Origin: Isoetes taiwanensis
Taxonomy: Eukaryota > Streptophyta > Lycopodiopsida > Isoetales > Isoetaceae
DNA: 64,000 nucleotides
Assembly: GCA_021234155.1 (NCBI GenBank)
Contig: JAJEKV010000021.1
Location: 12,461,760 to 12,525,759 of the forward strand
Reading direction: 5' to 3'
Position 1 is the first letter of the stretch; each line of letters starts with the position of its first letter. A program made the position numbers and the translations under genes. Below the pieces are notes generated by a model that did no database searches, was not told the origin of the DNA, and saw only the letters and a list, made by a program, of their open reading frames with translations. This document shows, piece by piece, positions 32,039-43,387 of this stretch.

Positions 32039-32345
32039 CTAGAGTGGCTATCTTCCGTCAGCTTTTTACACTGTAACATTTGGCAGGTACTCCAATCGCT
32101 GCCACAATATATCTCTACACTATTAACAAACATCCAGGACTGAGCAATTTATGCCAATGTTGGACCATAAGCTAGAGTGACTATGCCTCGTCAGCTTTTC
32201 GCATGAGCAGTGTGGTTCTACCACTGGTGCACAAGGCTAACCTAAACTAACAATCGACAGAACTGTGTGGTACTCCCATCACTGATACAATGTATTTTTA
32301 CACCATTAACAAACATCCAGAACTGCGCGGTTTATACCGACACTA
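32039..32345. repeat. Imperfect duplication, offset about 183 bp
   Basis: The block TACTCCAATCGCTGCCACA followed by ATTAACAAACATCCAGGACTG (from about 32088) recurs at about 32271 with a few changes. The flanking block CTAGAGTGGCTATC with TCGTCAGCTTTT also occurs twice, at about 32039 and 32172. Confidence 0.5.
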
Positions 32346-32969
32346 TATACACTCATTAGGATTGTGCGGTTATGCCACCGCCAGAATGTTTTAAACTAAG
32401 CCTATTGGTACGACTGCATGATTATTATCATCGGCGCCAAAATGCTAAAGTCAGTTACTAGTCGGTTACCAGTCTTTAAATCTCTACTCTCCAAACTCAA
32501 GGATATACACAATTGTAAGTGCCACATAAAGATGATTAATAATGAAGGAGAATAAAAAGATACAAAAGTCTGAAAAGATTCAACAGCCTTGTCAGCCTTG
32601 GATAAAACAAATATTGTCAGGGGAAAAGGCAAATGAATATAAATATTTGGGTTATAAGACAGGAAGTAGGAGTTGGAATCAAGGATTAGATGAGAGATGT
32701 CGGTTACAAGAAAATTGCATATCTCTATAGCGCCATCTATTTCTAGCGCCTATGATCATGATGATAGCAACAACATTTGTTATATGGGGGAGGTTGAAGA
32801 TGAAATGCATGTACAGAAGTAGAATCAGGTAAATTGGGAGTCCCCCATGGAGAAGGCTATAAGGAGCCCGCGTGCACGCCAGGATATACAACAAAGGCTG
32901 TGAAGCAGATAATGGAAGAATATGAGAGTATATACAACATGATCCAAAGGTCACAAAATATCACCGATG

Positions 32970-33125
32970 GAATAGAATAGAATAGAATAGAATAGATTTT
33001 TTAACGTCCACGGAGACCAATAGGTCATGGGACCCATACAATGGACTAGTACAATCATTACTAATAGGATTAAAAAAACCCCTGCCTCGAAAGGTTTTCA
33101 AGGGAAAAACCTTTGCAGTAATGAT
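32970..33125 (-). repeat. LINE 3'-end repeat, copy 3
   Basis: Same order as copy 2: on the minus strand a hairpin (CCTTGAAAACC and GGCAGGGG variant arms), the conserved GGTCTCCGTGGACGTTAAAA block, then four perfect TATTC units. It is 5'-truncated. Confidence 0.65.
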
Positions 33126-33548
33126 GATGGAGCAGGTTTGAAACTAGCTCTATAAGGTCTGAAAGCATGTATGCAGGGACTAGGGAACTGGTTTTTTTGC
33201 CAGGTTAAAAATTTGGGTTTTTTTCCATCACTTCTGCCGGACTCTATGACTAAAATAGTCACTCTTTGAATGTCTAAATACAAAGTCAGGTGTTAGTAGT
33301 TGCACTCACACCTTGTACTCAATGTCATGTGACCTCGAATTCTTATTGTCGTTAAAATTTTATTACAATACAATACATCATTCCTCATCTCATTCACTCT
33401 GCGGAGACAAGTTCAAAAATTCAGATTGCTTAACTTGCTCATGCTTTCATAATTTAAGGGTTTAATGTCAAAATCAATTTGGGGTTACCATAAAAGCCCA
33501 TTATACGTTAGTCAAAGTAATCATTAGATTGTTCTGCACTCCCATTAT

Positions 33549-33880
33549 TCAATCACCTTGCAGCCCGAGGGGTGGAGGTAAGAACTGGTTAACGTCTGAT
33601 ACTACTTCTTCACGCGGCTCCTCCATACCCCTCCATAGTTCCATCTCACGATGGCTTTGAAGGGTATATAAAAGAACCATCTCTTCTGCGATGACTAGTT
33701 GTGGCAACGGTGGCATGTGCACTTGCATGTTGAGTATGGCATATTGCAGTTCTGGTAATTCATTCGTGTTCCATTGGACAAAATCATGCAATATCCAATC
33801 AGTAGCACATTTCAAATGCATATGATGACCATACCTTAGAGCATACCAGCCAACCTATGTCAAGTTGTCCTGGCACACCG
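33549..33880 (-). other. Open minus frame, unknown
   Basis: A frame containing VGWYALRYGHHMHLKCATDW and then WNTNELPELQYAILNMQ is protein-like in composition, with balanced hydrophobic and charged residues and few repeats. It ends at 33549. Upstream it is closed by a stop before WYALRYG. I do not recognise it. It may belong with the next frame at 34259-34495 in one broken gene or element. Confidence 0.25.
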
Positions 33881-34258
33881 CAGAATATCTATAATCCACA
33901 ACCTTTATCTCCTCCTATTGCCTATCACATACAGGTATTCACGAGGGAGATATCCAATTGACTGCTCGGAAGTCACTCTAAAAGAGTACGAGTCTAAAGA
34001 TCGTGTTAGATTGTGCAAGTGCTCATTGTTTTCCTTCAAAACCGACGCTTCTATATTCTATGCCTACAGGTGTCATTTAGTATCTGCAACCATCTTCTCG
34101 AATCCGTCGGGCACAATCTTTTAGGTGCAAGTTCTCCTCGGAAAGAGAGAGATTTCAACTTCTCTGGTTCTCTAACTGAGCTCGATGATCCGCCTCTTCA
34201 CTCACTGCACTGGCTGAAGCTACCCCCGCCACTTCCAAAAGCCGAATAACATTTGAAA

Positions 34259-34495
34259 TTAGGTAGGTAATAGTAATGGCTCGTTATCCAAAGTGCTTTT
34301 GCTATCTTCTGCATGCTTAACTCTATCGCTACTGCCACTACCACTTCCTTGCCTGCATTTTCTGCTAGCATAGTTCACAGGCTGACCTTTTGCAAGCTCA
34401 TAATAAACTTGGTGCGCAAGTGTTTTAGATAATTCAATGTTGTGGGGCATTTGTCCCCACACTTGAATATATCGCTCCAGTGCTTTCGCTCGCAC
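34259..34495 (-). other. Open minus frame, unknown
   Basis: The frame reads LERYIQVWGQMPHNIELSKT then AHQVYYELAKGQPVNYAS, followed by a basic GSGSGSS tail. It is protein-like and opens upstream of its ATG. No domain recognised. Its neighbours are transposon remnants. Confidence 0.25.
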
Positions 34496-34780
34496 TGCAA
34501 CAACCTTGCATTCACTGCGGGCCTATCCTACCGTGGTTCTAAAGCCTATTCTACCGTGGTTCTAAAGTGTCGGCATCCCAAAGCTTGCTGAGGAGCCGGC
34601 TTTAGTTAGTTTCCCGTACGCAAATTTGTTTTTGGATATGCGTTTTAGAAGATTTCGTGTACGCAAATTTTTTTTCCTACTGGTGAGAAGAAAATAAAAA
34701 ATATATTTTTAACATCAAAAATACGTATTTCTTAACTTTATACGTCAATAACTTAGGTTGGATACGTATGGAACCTATCC

Positions 34781-37567
34781 TTGACTTCCTATCATCTAAC
34801 AAGTACTTCAAGGTACCTCTCTAATACTACGGAAGATCATTCAGTTGTTGTTGCTGTTGGAAACGGTACTGTATGTCAGCTTCAAGCTAAGGGAACTATT
34901 GATTTCAAATCAACAGTAGGGGATCTTCATGTACAAAATATTAGTCATTTGCCAGATATTCAGACTATGTCATTTTTGGCAATGCAAGGATGTGTCTTAT
35001 GGAAAAGAGTCCTCCTAAATATGTTAAACCTGAGGATGAATGTAGTTTTATAGCAGCAAAGTTATCTCAAGAGCATTTTTGGCATGCACGATTTGGTCAT
35101 CTTGATGGTCAAGCCTTGGGGAAAGTGTCCCGATTTAATATGGTTGACGGTTTGCTTCCATTAAGTCTCAAGTGCTAGAGTGTAATGCCTTGCCACAAAG
35201 GAAAACAAGCTCATGCATCATATCAATAGAGGCCACTTATCGAGCTCAAATACCTTTGGAATCGATTCAGTTTGGTCTTTGTTACATGCCAACAAGTACT
35301 TTGGAGGAGCAAAGTATTTTCTAGTTTTGGTTGATGATTGCACAAGGTCCACGGGTTTTTTTGTCTCAAAACAAAAGATATGGTGTTTCCCGTTTTCTAG
35401 CAGTTTCAGCTGATTGAAAAATAATTGGACAGGCCTCTCAAAGCACTTCATACAAACAATGATACCGAGTATATCAATGCCAGGTTCGAAGATTATTGTC
35501 ATACTCATGGCACTCGAAAGGATGTTATTGTATCATATGAATATGCTCAAAATGGTGTTGCAGAACGAAGGAATCGATCTTTATAAAATATGGTATATTC
35601 CATGTTGTTTCATAAGCACTTGTTTCTATCTTTTTGGGGAAAAGCATTGCAGACTGCTGTTTATGTTGGCAATAGAGTATCAACAGTGGCTTTTAAGCAA
35701 CAAAACACCATTTGAAGCCTTATATGGCATAAATCAAGTGTTTAACGCTTGCAAATATTTGATTGCTTGCCATATGCAACTATTTCTTTGGAGATTTTGA
35801 AGAAAAAGGCAAGCCCTGAGTGTGCAGTCAAGTATCTTTTTCTGGGTTATCCAACCCAGCAAAAATCATAGAAATTATATGATAAAAAAACTATCTTTGT
35901 TTTTTGTAGCGTTCAGTTTGTTGAACATGTTGAATATATGGATGATTCAGACATTGATTCTATGGCTTCCAATCATGAGCTTATCAATTTATTTGAACAT
36001 TTTCACTCGTCAGCTGCATCTAATCATTCTAAGCATAATGTTCCAGCTCCCATGCCTTCAATTCATGATCTTACCATTGAACATCTGCCTTTTATTGCTT
36101 GGATGTTATTCCAATTATATCTCATCTCAATCTTCCATCAGTTCTGCAGCAATAGATGAGCATTTGGATGAAGCCTATGATTTGGATGTTGAGCTTGAAA
36201 ATTGGCCTATTAATTCGCATGATGAGTATATCTTTTCTGATAATTCAGATTCCTTTCCTCCTTTTCCTGCTACAGCAGCAGCGCCTCATTGCTCCAGATG
36301 TTGTGAAAAGGTCTCGAAGATTGCAAGGTCTTTCTCCTATTCAAGAAGAGACTTGCAATTATGCTCTAATGGCTAAAGTTTTAGCAGCCAGCATGGATCG
36401 AAAGTTCTATCAGTGGAACTTTAAGAGCGCTTTTCTGAATGGAGACTTGCATGAGATCATTTATATGACACACCCACAAGGATTTATTAAATCTGGTAAT
36501 TAACAGCTGTTTGCGAACTAAAGAAGAGTCTTTATGGTTTGAAATAAGCTCCAAGGTGTCGGTATGAGAAGATCAATATCTTTCTTCTTTCTCACGTATT
36601 CACTAGGTCTCAAGCAGATCCTAGCTTATATTACAAGGTGGATGGTCCCCAAATTGCATCCTCACTCTTTATGGGGATGACACTATTATAACAAGAGGCT
36701 ATCTGCCTTTAAAGTTATAGACTTGGGGTTACTGCATTTCTGCCTTGGCATGGGTAGAATACCAAGCATATTCAACTCACTCAAACAAAATATATCAAAG
36801 ATCTTCTGGCTCGAATCTTTATGCATGAATGCAAGCCTGCTGTCACACCTTATGAGCAAAGTGTAAAGCTATTTTTGGATTCTGACGCTGAGTCTTATGA
36901 TGCTACTTTGTATAGGAAATTGGTTGTCTCTCTCATCTACCTCACTATTACCAGACCAGACACGACGTTTGTTGTTGGGCAGGTTAGTAGGTTTATGCAG
37001 GCTCCTACTCAACTTCATTGGAAAACAACAAAACCTATTCTTATACTTTAAAAGGGCTCTTGGTGAAGGTCTCATATACTATCAACAACATCATCCAACT
37101 CTTATTTTTTTTTATATAGATGTAGATCATGCAGGCAATGATCTTGACCTCAGAAAGTCTATTACGTGTTATGTTTCTTTTCTCTGCTCTAGTCTCATTA
37201 CATGGGTATCATGAAAACCGACCACAATCGGTTTAAGTATAACAGAGGCTGAGCATAAGTCTCTTTGTACTAGAACTCAAGAATATTATGGCTGCTCCAC
37301 CTATTTTAGAATCTTCACCTTCCCATTACAACAACAAAGATATTTGTGGACAACTCAGAAGCTATACCACTAGTCAAAGTTTACAAAAACCATCCAAACA
37401 CCAAGCGCTTAGATATGAAAGTCTATTTTATTAGGGAACAAGTGCAATTGTCTGTTCTTGCTTTCGACTATTGTGATTCACCAAAACAGCTTGCAGATGG
37501 AATGACTAAACCTCTCTTTGTTACTCCATTCAAGAAGATGGAGTTACTAAGTGTCAAGTCACTTTAG
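34781..37567 (+). mobile_element. Decayed Ty1/copia retrotransposon (internal region)
   Basis: Plus-strand pieces in copia order. First a protease-to-integrase linker (HFWHARFGHLDGQALGKVS, the gag-pre-integrase H-x-R-x-GH motif, 35060-35130). Then integrase remnants (FLVLVDDCTRSTGFFV; later SNKTPFEALYGINQV). The copia-type RT follows (FYQWNFKSAFLNGDLHEIIY, with MTHPQGFIKSG, 36390-36500), with a late RT segment CKPAVTPYEQSVKL and LVVSLIYLTITRPDTTF. The RNase H region is FYIDVDHAGNDLDLRKSITC and SITEAEHKSL. The C-terminus is DNSEAIPLVKVYKNHPNTKR with PKQLADGMTKPL (37346-37567). Every block is separated by stops or frameshifts and gag is absent at the 5' end. LTRs were not found. Confidence 0.88.
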
Positions 37568-37581
37568 CATTGGATTTTAAG

Positions 37582-38226
37582 TTACAGTATCTCTCTAACT
37601 TCAATGATCCAGATGATGCCATGTGCCATCGTCTGGCATATCACAATAAGGACTATAAAAGTCACCTGTACCTGTACCTGTACCTGTACCTGTACAGGTG
37701 TAGCCACATAGTATCTCGGCTTTTCAAAATCCTCATCAATGGGGTCGGCTTCATATGGAACTTGTGCAATTGAAACGCAAATTCCTCCACCATCATATAT
37801 CACAAAATCATCCAGACGTTTGGCAGGTAAAGTTGCAAGTTCAAGCATTGCTGCTGATTCCAACCTTGATGTTGATCTTTCAACTTCCATAGTGCCATTA
37901 GAATTACTTGTATACCCAGCATGAGATTTTAGATCATAACCTTCTTCCCCCTGTATTGACGTATCCATATGTGCTTCTTTGGTATCCATATGTGCTTCTT
38001 TGGTTTGCTGATATAGTTCCAGACAATGTTTTTCCAGCTTTTGCAAGCTCTCAAAGCCCCCAAAAAAACCATTTTTCCGCAGTTCGGTTTCTGAAGAGTC
38101 TAGATGAAGGAGGTAATTCAGACGTCGCAAACCCACATCGCTAAATGACCATTCTCTTTCACATCTAGAGATAAGATTACTTCCAGAGAAAGACCTAATG
38201 AAGCCGCATTGATATGGACAGATCAA
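37582..38226 (-). CDS. ORF with RFTS-like stretch, gene fragment
   Basis: A 214-codon minus frame. The middle holds a duplicated 7-residue unit (TKEAHMD twice, from a 21-bp DNA duplication near 37970-38010). It then reads LPAKRLDDFVIYDGGGICVS, which resembles the start of the replication-foci-targeting (RFTS) domain of plant DNA methyltransferase MET1, where an RLxDFVxxDxxG motif is typical. The frame then runs into a (GTACAG)n repeat that would encode VQVQVQ and is more likely an exon end. Only a fragment of any methyltransferase could fit here, and no catalytic motifs are near. It may be an exon of a gene interrupted by the adjacent copia element, or a captured fragment. The match is weak. 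Confidence 0.3.
   Translation of the reverse strand: MICPYQCGFIRSFSGSNLISRCEREWSFSDVGLRRLNYLLHLDSSETELRKNGFFGGFESLQKLEKHCLELYQQTKEAHMDTKEAHMDTSIQGEEGYDLKSHAGYTSNSNGTMEVERSTSRLESAAMLELATLPAKRLDDFVIYDGGGICVSIAQVPYEADPIDEDFEKPRYYVATPVQVQVQVQVQVTFIVLIVICQTMAHGIIWIIEVREIL
37664..37698. repeat. (ACCTGT)n hexamer repeat
   Basis: Five to six ACCTGT units. On the minus strand they read as repeated CAG/GTACAG. Confidence 0.85.
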
Positions 38227-39182
38227 TCAGTCAATAATCAATAAATCCCTTTTGCCGGGGATGTTTCAGAATTAACGCTATGTTTCAGAATTTGCCATCG
38301 CCCTAAACCTAGACAATTAGGTTACCTTGCTTTTATCTTGTATTTCCCTCAATAAATACAACCCACATTTTGAGCTCTCCCTTTTTCGAAGTTCCACAAA
38401 ATCTTTTAGATAGACAGCTATGAGATTTCAGGTAGGAATTTAGTAGATGATGTGGGATCACAGAATCATTATGATCAAGCTAGGTAGTAGAGGCATCAGC
38501 ATCATTCTTTTCAAACTGGGCTCTACACTCTTAAAAGGTCATAGGGCAATTATAAAACCTTTATTTACATCTTTAGGTGAAATTGTCTCAATAGTTACTC
38601 ACATAATGTGGAACAGGGAAGGTTATACAACAAATGATCCCTTATCTCAGAAAGCACTCATGAAGTATTTAACAGAGGAAGCATTTAAATGATTGTTGAA
38701 TTTCTGTTGTATGTATCACATGCTATATTTTGAAGAAGGTGAAGTAATCTTCCATTGGAATTTTTCACTGAGAAGAGAGCTGCATTTTTTCTTGGATATT
38801 TTCTCTGTCTAATGAACGTTTGTCATTGTTTTAGGCTTTGGAGAGAGATGGCATGCGCAATGTTGGAAATTTAGCATGTCCAAGAAACATTGCAGTTTGC
38901 AACCTGAATGATCTTGTAAAGGCCTTTTATTTCTAGAGCTATTTGCCAAGTGGGCAAATATGTTGGTCGGATTTTAGATACTTGTGTTAAATACCTATGA
39001 TATTTGTGCTAAGTACGTACGAGGGTATGATGGTTTAGTTTTGTTCAATTTGTGCTGGGACCAAATTGCCACTGATCTTAAGGATGTGGAGTTTGAGATT
39101 CCGAATTGACTGTTAATTGCAGTTTTCTTTCTAGGCTGAAATGGAAATACCAAGGTTCAAATCCCTTGGTCCCTTTGAATAG
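38227..39182. other. Intergenic DNA, no gene supported
   Basis: AT-rich. A B-box-like CAAGGTTCAAATCCC at about 39154 is the only motif noted, without a matching A box. Confidence 0.4.
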
Positions 39183-39185
39183 TGT

Positions 39186-39217
<32 letters not shown>
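39183..39217. repeat. (GT)n microsatellite
   Basis: About 17 GT units. Confidence 0.9.
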
Positions 39218-39219
<2 letters not shown>

Positions 39220-39404
39220 AGGGGTTCTAATAAGGATCATTTTACTATGTATGACTATGCATATGCTTTATAAATTTGAAATAACGATGTTTTAATGAAG
39301 AAACTTCCGTTGATTTTCTTAATGCTCCCTTTTTTATAATAAAATAATGAGTGTTTTTATTCTGAAATTACAATAGGAGGATGATCAATGAACATTTTAT
39401 GTTT

Positions 39405-40260
39405 TTGTAAATGGTACACTGCGGAGGGAAGCCTTCTTGCAATGCTTATTGAATAGTGTAGTGAGGACGGGCACCATTGGAGGCCCAACCCACTTTAGAA
39501 GTCCTGCCTGCATGCCATCTAAATCTGCTGCCTTCCTATTAGCTAGGCGTTGCAGACCCATGATGATATCTCCCTCTGTGATGACCAGTGCCAGGCCCAT
39601 CTGTGATGGCTCTGTTGCCCCGTCCCCGAGCAGATCGTAAAGCTGTAGCAAGTACTGTATCCATTTCTCTAAGGTGATGTTCCCTGTGGGCTGTGTAGAC
39701 TTGCTCAATATCTTTCTCCAGAATGTCTTTGGATGCCGATCCAGGAGACCGAACATCTGTTGCTAGTGCTCTGCGAGGTATCTGGCTTTCTTGTTCTTGG
39801 GGAAGGAGCGGTATTGACTGATGGCCTATGGGCGGAAGGTGGGATCAGTGACTTGCCAGAGTCCACGTTTGATCTCCCGACACTCATCATCGAACCATCT
39901 GTTGCGGGAGAAGGTGGTAGCGCCCGAGGTCCTCCGTTAGTGGCCTCTCCCAAAGCATCTTTCAGTGGCTGTCAAAAGCAGGTGAGTCAGCTGGACAGAT
40001 TGTTGCTGAAGTGTGGGGAGCTGCAGTAGTCCCTCCAGGTCATGCTCAAGCATCTGGGCATAGGCCTCTGCACGGTCATAATCCAGACGCAACTGGGGCA
40101 CCTGGGGTGTTGAGGCAATGGATGCATGGGGAGCCTGCCAATTTACATGCAAGAAAAGGGGCTGGCAGTCTGAGTCCACTTCCTTGTCCCGAGTGTTTGT
40201 TCCAATGCAAAAATGGGTAACCAGATGCAGATCCTGTTCTCTGATCACGTGTTTGTCTAT
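39405..40260 (-). mobile_element. LINE fragment, same family as 20011-23504
   Basis: The minus strand gives the end of the endonuclease (REQDLHLVTHFCIGTNTRDK, DSDCQPLFLHVNW) and then the linker and first RT block (MGLQRLANRKAADLDGMQAG, LLKWVGPPMVPVLTTLFNK). These align with DEEIDSDHLPLYLKLAW and GLQRLANGKAPDLDGMLAG of the long copy. Both ends are missing, and the expected H of the endonuclease SDH motif is C here. At least one frameshift separates the two parts. Confidence 0.8.
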
Positions 40261-41165
40261 CTAAGGCTCAGTAGCCGAAAATTCAACCAAGCATTTTTCT
40301 TAAAAAATTCAAGTCAAGGTGATATTCTGCTTCATTATTCAACTTCTGAATCTTGATTTCTAAATTTCGTACACATTTTAAGTGTCTATTTATAGGTTTG
40401 TGGGATTTGGAATTGTCATATTCTCCATGTTTTGTCTACTAGGATATGCATAATCATCATCATCCAAGATTTACTCTGGTACAATGTATGATTCGGTGCC
40501 TATGCATTCACTAGCCTATTAAGGTAAAGTATATCATTCCTCAGTCCTACTCCTAATTCAATAACACTTACCATTGTAGACCTATAATATATACTTCCAA
40601 TAACCAATATAACCACATATTAGACCATCCAAATTTCATAATGGCAGAGGTTCAAAATTGTGAGATACATCTTCATCCATTGTATTCCTTTCCCTTTCAA
40701 ATCTCCTAAAAAAACATGATATGCAGTGGGTCTAATAGACAAAGGTAGCTATATGAAATAAATTGACAACAATTAAACCCAACTCTATCATCACTCTTCT
40801 TCCATTCATATGCTAATCCCCTTCCAAATTTTGCAATGGGGCACAACATATCTGCTTTTGCCATGCTCAATTTCTCCACAACCATCAAGGCCTAACCGCC
40901 TCTTTAGATTGTTATAAAGCCCAGCAATGTCGGGCAGAAGTAATATTTCCAAGCATTATCTATAGTCTAAGCGTTCAATAGCCTCAATAGCTGAAGCTTA
41001 AATCTCCCATTTACAAAGATGTAAAGGACATCACTGTTGAGTTTTTTTAGATACCATATGCATACACTTAAGACCAAATAATCATACAGACATCATTATA
41101 AGACGAAGAACTAAGTTTTATATACAAAGAAATCGTGGTAAATACAAGAATATACATATATGTAC
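40261..41165. other. Intergenic DNA, 3' flank of the aleurain gene
   Basis: No gene seen. The first part is the 3' flank of the minus-strand protease. Confidence 0.4.
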
Positions 41166-41686
41166 TTAGGCTACATCTTCGGGCACTATAGGATAGGATG
41201 CACACGTTGCAATACCTACAATCACAATCATAAAACACCATAAAGTGATAAACATAATCTTCTTGCTAATTTTACTAAAAAGAACTTGCGGAAGACGTCT
41301 ATCTATTTGAATCTCCAATATGTTTATGATGAACTTGCATTGGCTACCATGTTATTAAGGTATGCTAGTTTAAGTGAATATTTAAGGTCTGCTAATTTAA
41401 GTGAATATATAAATATGTATTCACTACATGCTCATGAGGACGGGCACCTACATCCGAGAGATTTTTTAGTCTCAGTAGTTTCTGTTGGGCTATAGGCTAT
41501 GTTGAGGAGTTTCCACAACAATGATACTTATCTTGATTTTTGTTCGTAAGAAGTTATCTTTTGATATTAATGAAGCATTTCAAACAAAACCAGTTTTATC
41601 TTTGAAATGTTATGATGGAATGTGGGGTCTAAACTTGATGTTGGCCATTGCTAAATGCAACGCGTCCCAATGATCTGCTGGGAAAA

Positions 41687-41719
<33 letters not shown>

Positions 41720-43387
41720 AACATACCACACATGTTCTTCCCCAATTCGATGTGGAAGTAGCCATTAAGTCCCCATGATTCGCCCCATGAATTCTTCACA
41801 ATCCAGTATGGCAAGCCATGTCCTTTGAGGTTATATCCCACAGCTAATACTGCATGATTCACTGTCTGCATATGGAGGAAAATGACGAGGCAAGTTTTGT
41901 AAACCAGAACATATTTTCTTTTGGAGAAAAAATCTTGTGAATCTGAATTACTTACAGAAGGACCAGTCTTGCACACAGAGCTAGTATACACGCCACCACT
42001 GTATAGTTTAAAACCATTTACAACCTGGAATGCTACACTTACTGGCCTTTTCAAACCAACCGCATCTATAAGCTCGTTTTCTGCCCCCTGTTATATCACT
42101 TCACGTTTATAACCAAAATACGTTTGTGTTTTTTAATTCTGACTATAAGAACAGCTCAGTAACTAGAATAGTAGAACAATACAAGAATGAAAAAGGGACT
42201 AAGCCTTACCATTGTTATGTTCACAACGTCATATATTGTTGCCCCGATAGAATTTTGAGAAAATTTGCATTTTCCATTTTTTCCTTCATAGGGATAGGTA
42301 TCCTCTGTGTCCAATCCACCATTGTACTTTATATACTCAAATGCCTGCGATGGCAGACCTCCGTTACATCCAAAATTGTTAAAGGCCCCAGCACAGTCTA
42401 CTAGCTGCTGTTCAGATAAAAGAATGGGCTTTCCAGTTGCTTGTGTATGAGCTGCTTCCAAAGCCCCTGTTGTGCTGCACATTCCTCGTATGTTTAGATG
42501 AATACCTTGTTTGATGGCATGAAACTGCAGTGTTTATGCATAAAAATCGAACCTGAATGTCCAGCAAGAGCCACAGCTATGTTGATTTTTTACAGGACTT
42601 ACTATTTTAGCATCCCGCCAATCTTTCTGTGTCGTGACAGTTTCAGGTTATCAGGCTAGAAGCAGTTGAGGAAAAGAGTGAATAACAAAGGTGCCATACC
42701 TCAAATGGTGCCATTACATTTGATAGCACATGGTTTCCTTTTGTAGCGGAACAGTTTTGTGACTCAAAGAGGAAGGTATGGCGGAATTCTTCCCAACTCA
42801 TGTCAGCAAATGCTGCAATTATATGATATGCATATTAACAACAGAGGCTTCATATTCTAGATGAATTTTCAATCGATTGCACACATCTAATTCTTTAATC
42901 AATTACATGTGCTTCCCTAATAGTGCCATCAGATACTGTTCACAGCTTAAAGCTCAGAATGGAAACATACCGTTGACTCCAAGTGTATAAGGAAGATTCT
43001 TATTATTTGTTTCCTCTATAAGCTCCAAACTTTCTTTGAAGATAGCAAAGCGGGATCTAAGCTCCTCTTTTGAAGAATATATTTTGCCATATCTGTATAA
43101 TTGAAGCTAAGTAAGTTAAACCTTTTCGCAAACGAAACAGAACTGCAAAAGGACACGGTTTCCAGTTAAGAATTTACGAAAGATCGATAAGACTCAAACC
43201 TTTTGGCGAAGTCCTCAAACTGTGAAACCAATGGAGAATGGCCCAAGACGGAAGAAAATCGACTAGGTGCAGGAGAGTTCTGTTCATCAGTAACCATGGA
43301 AATGGCAGCTTCCTGAGGCTCAAGAAGGCGGCATTCTGCAGAAGCGAGCAGGGCCAGTACTACGGCGACAAGAAGCTCCATAGCCAT
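41166..43387 (-). CDS. Aleurain / cathepsin H-like cysteine protease (360 aa, 8 exons)
   Basis: A papain-family (C1A) vacuolar aminopeptidase or endopeptidase made as a proenzyme. Exons on the minus strand: 43200-43387, 42971-43092, 42700-42812, 42553-42626, 42210-42474, 41956-42087, 41727-41865 and 41166-41215, 1083 nt in all and in frame. A signal peptide ([19 protein letters not shown]) is followed by a propeptide with the ERFNIN-type helix ([20 protein letters not shown]) and [14 protein letters not shown]. The mature enzyme starts near [12 protein letters not shown]. The oxyanion Gln and catalytic Cys lie in [11 protein letters not shown], His in [11 protein letters not shown] and Asn in [10 protein letters not shown], so the catalytic residues are intact. 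The end, [18 protein letters not shown], needs the last small exon at 41166-41215. A nearer acceptor at 41675 would give an unrelated tail. No KDEL retention signal. Confidence 0.95.
41683..41719. repeat. (A)n(GA)n tract inside the last aleurain intron
   Basis: On the gene strand this is (CT)12 followed by T13 and CCCAGCAG, starting 8 bases after the exon 7 donor. Confidence 0.9.

Noticed and set aside
37660-37700. VQVQVQ coding repeat as part of a real protein
   Set aside because: The hexamer repeat and the frame beyond it look non-coding; more likely an exon end or intergenic microsatellite.
39150-39175. B-box-like GGTTCAAATCCC suggesting a tRNA or SINE
   Set aside because: No A box at the right distance and no cloverleaf. 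Similar single B boxes at about 14865 and 48070 were dismissed for the same reason.
41629-41674. Alternative last exon of aleurain after CAGCAG
   Set aside because: It gives an unrelated C-terminus, while the exon at 41166-41215 restores [13 protein letters not shown] and keeps the total in frame.
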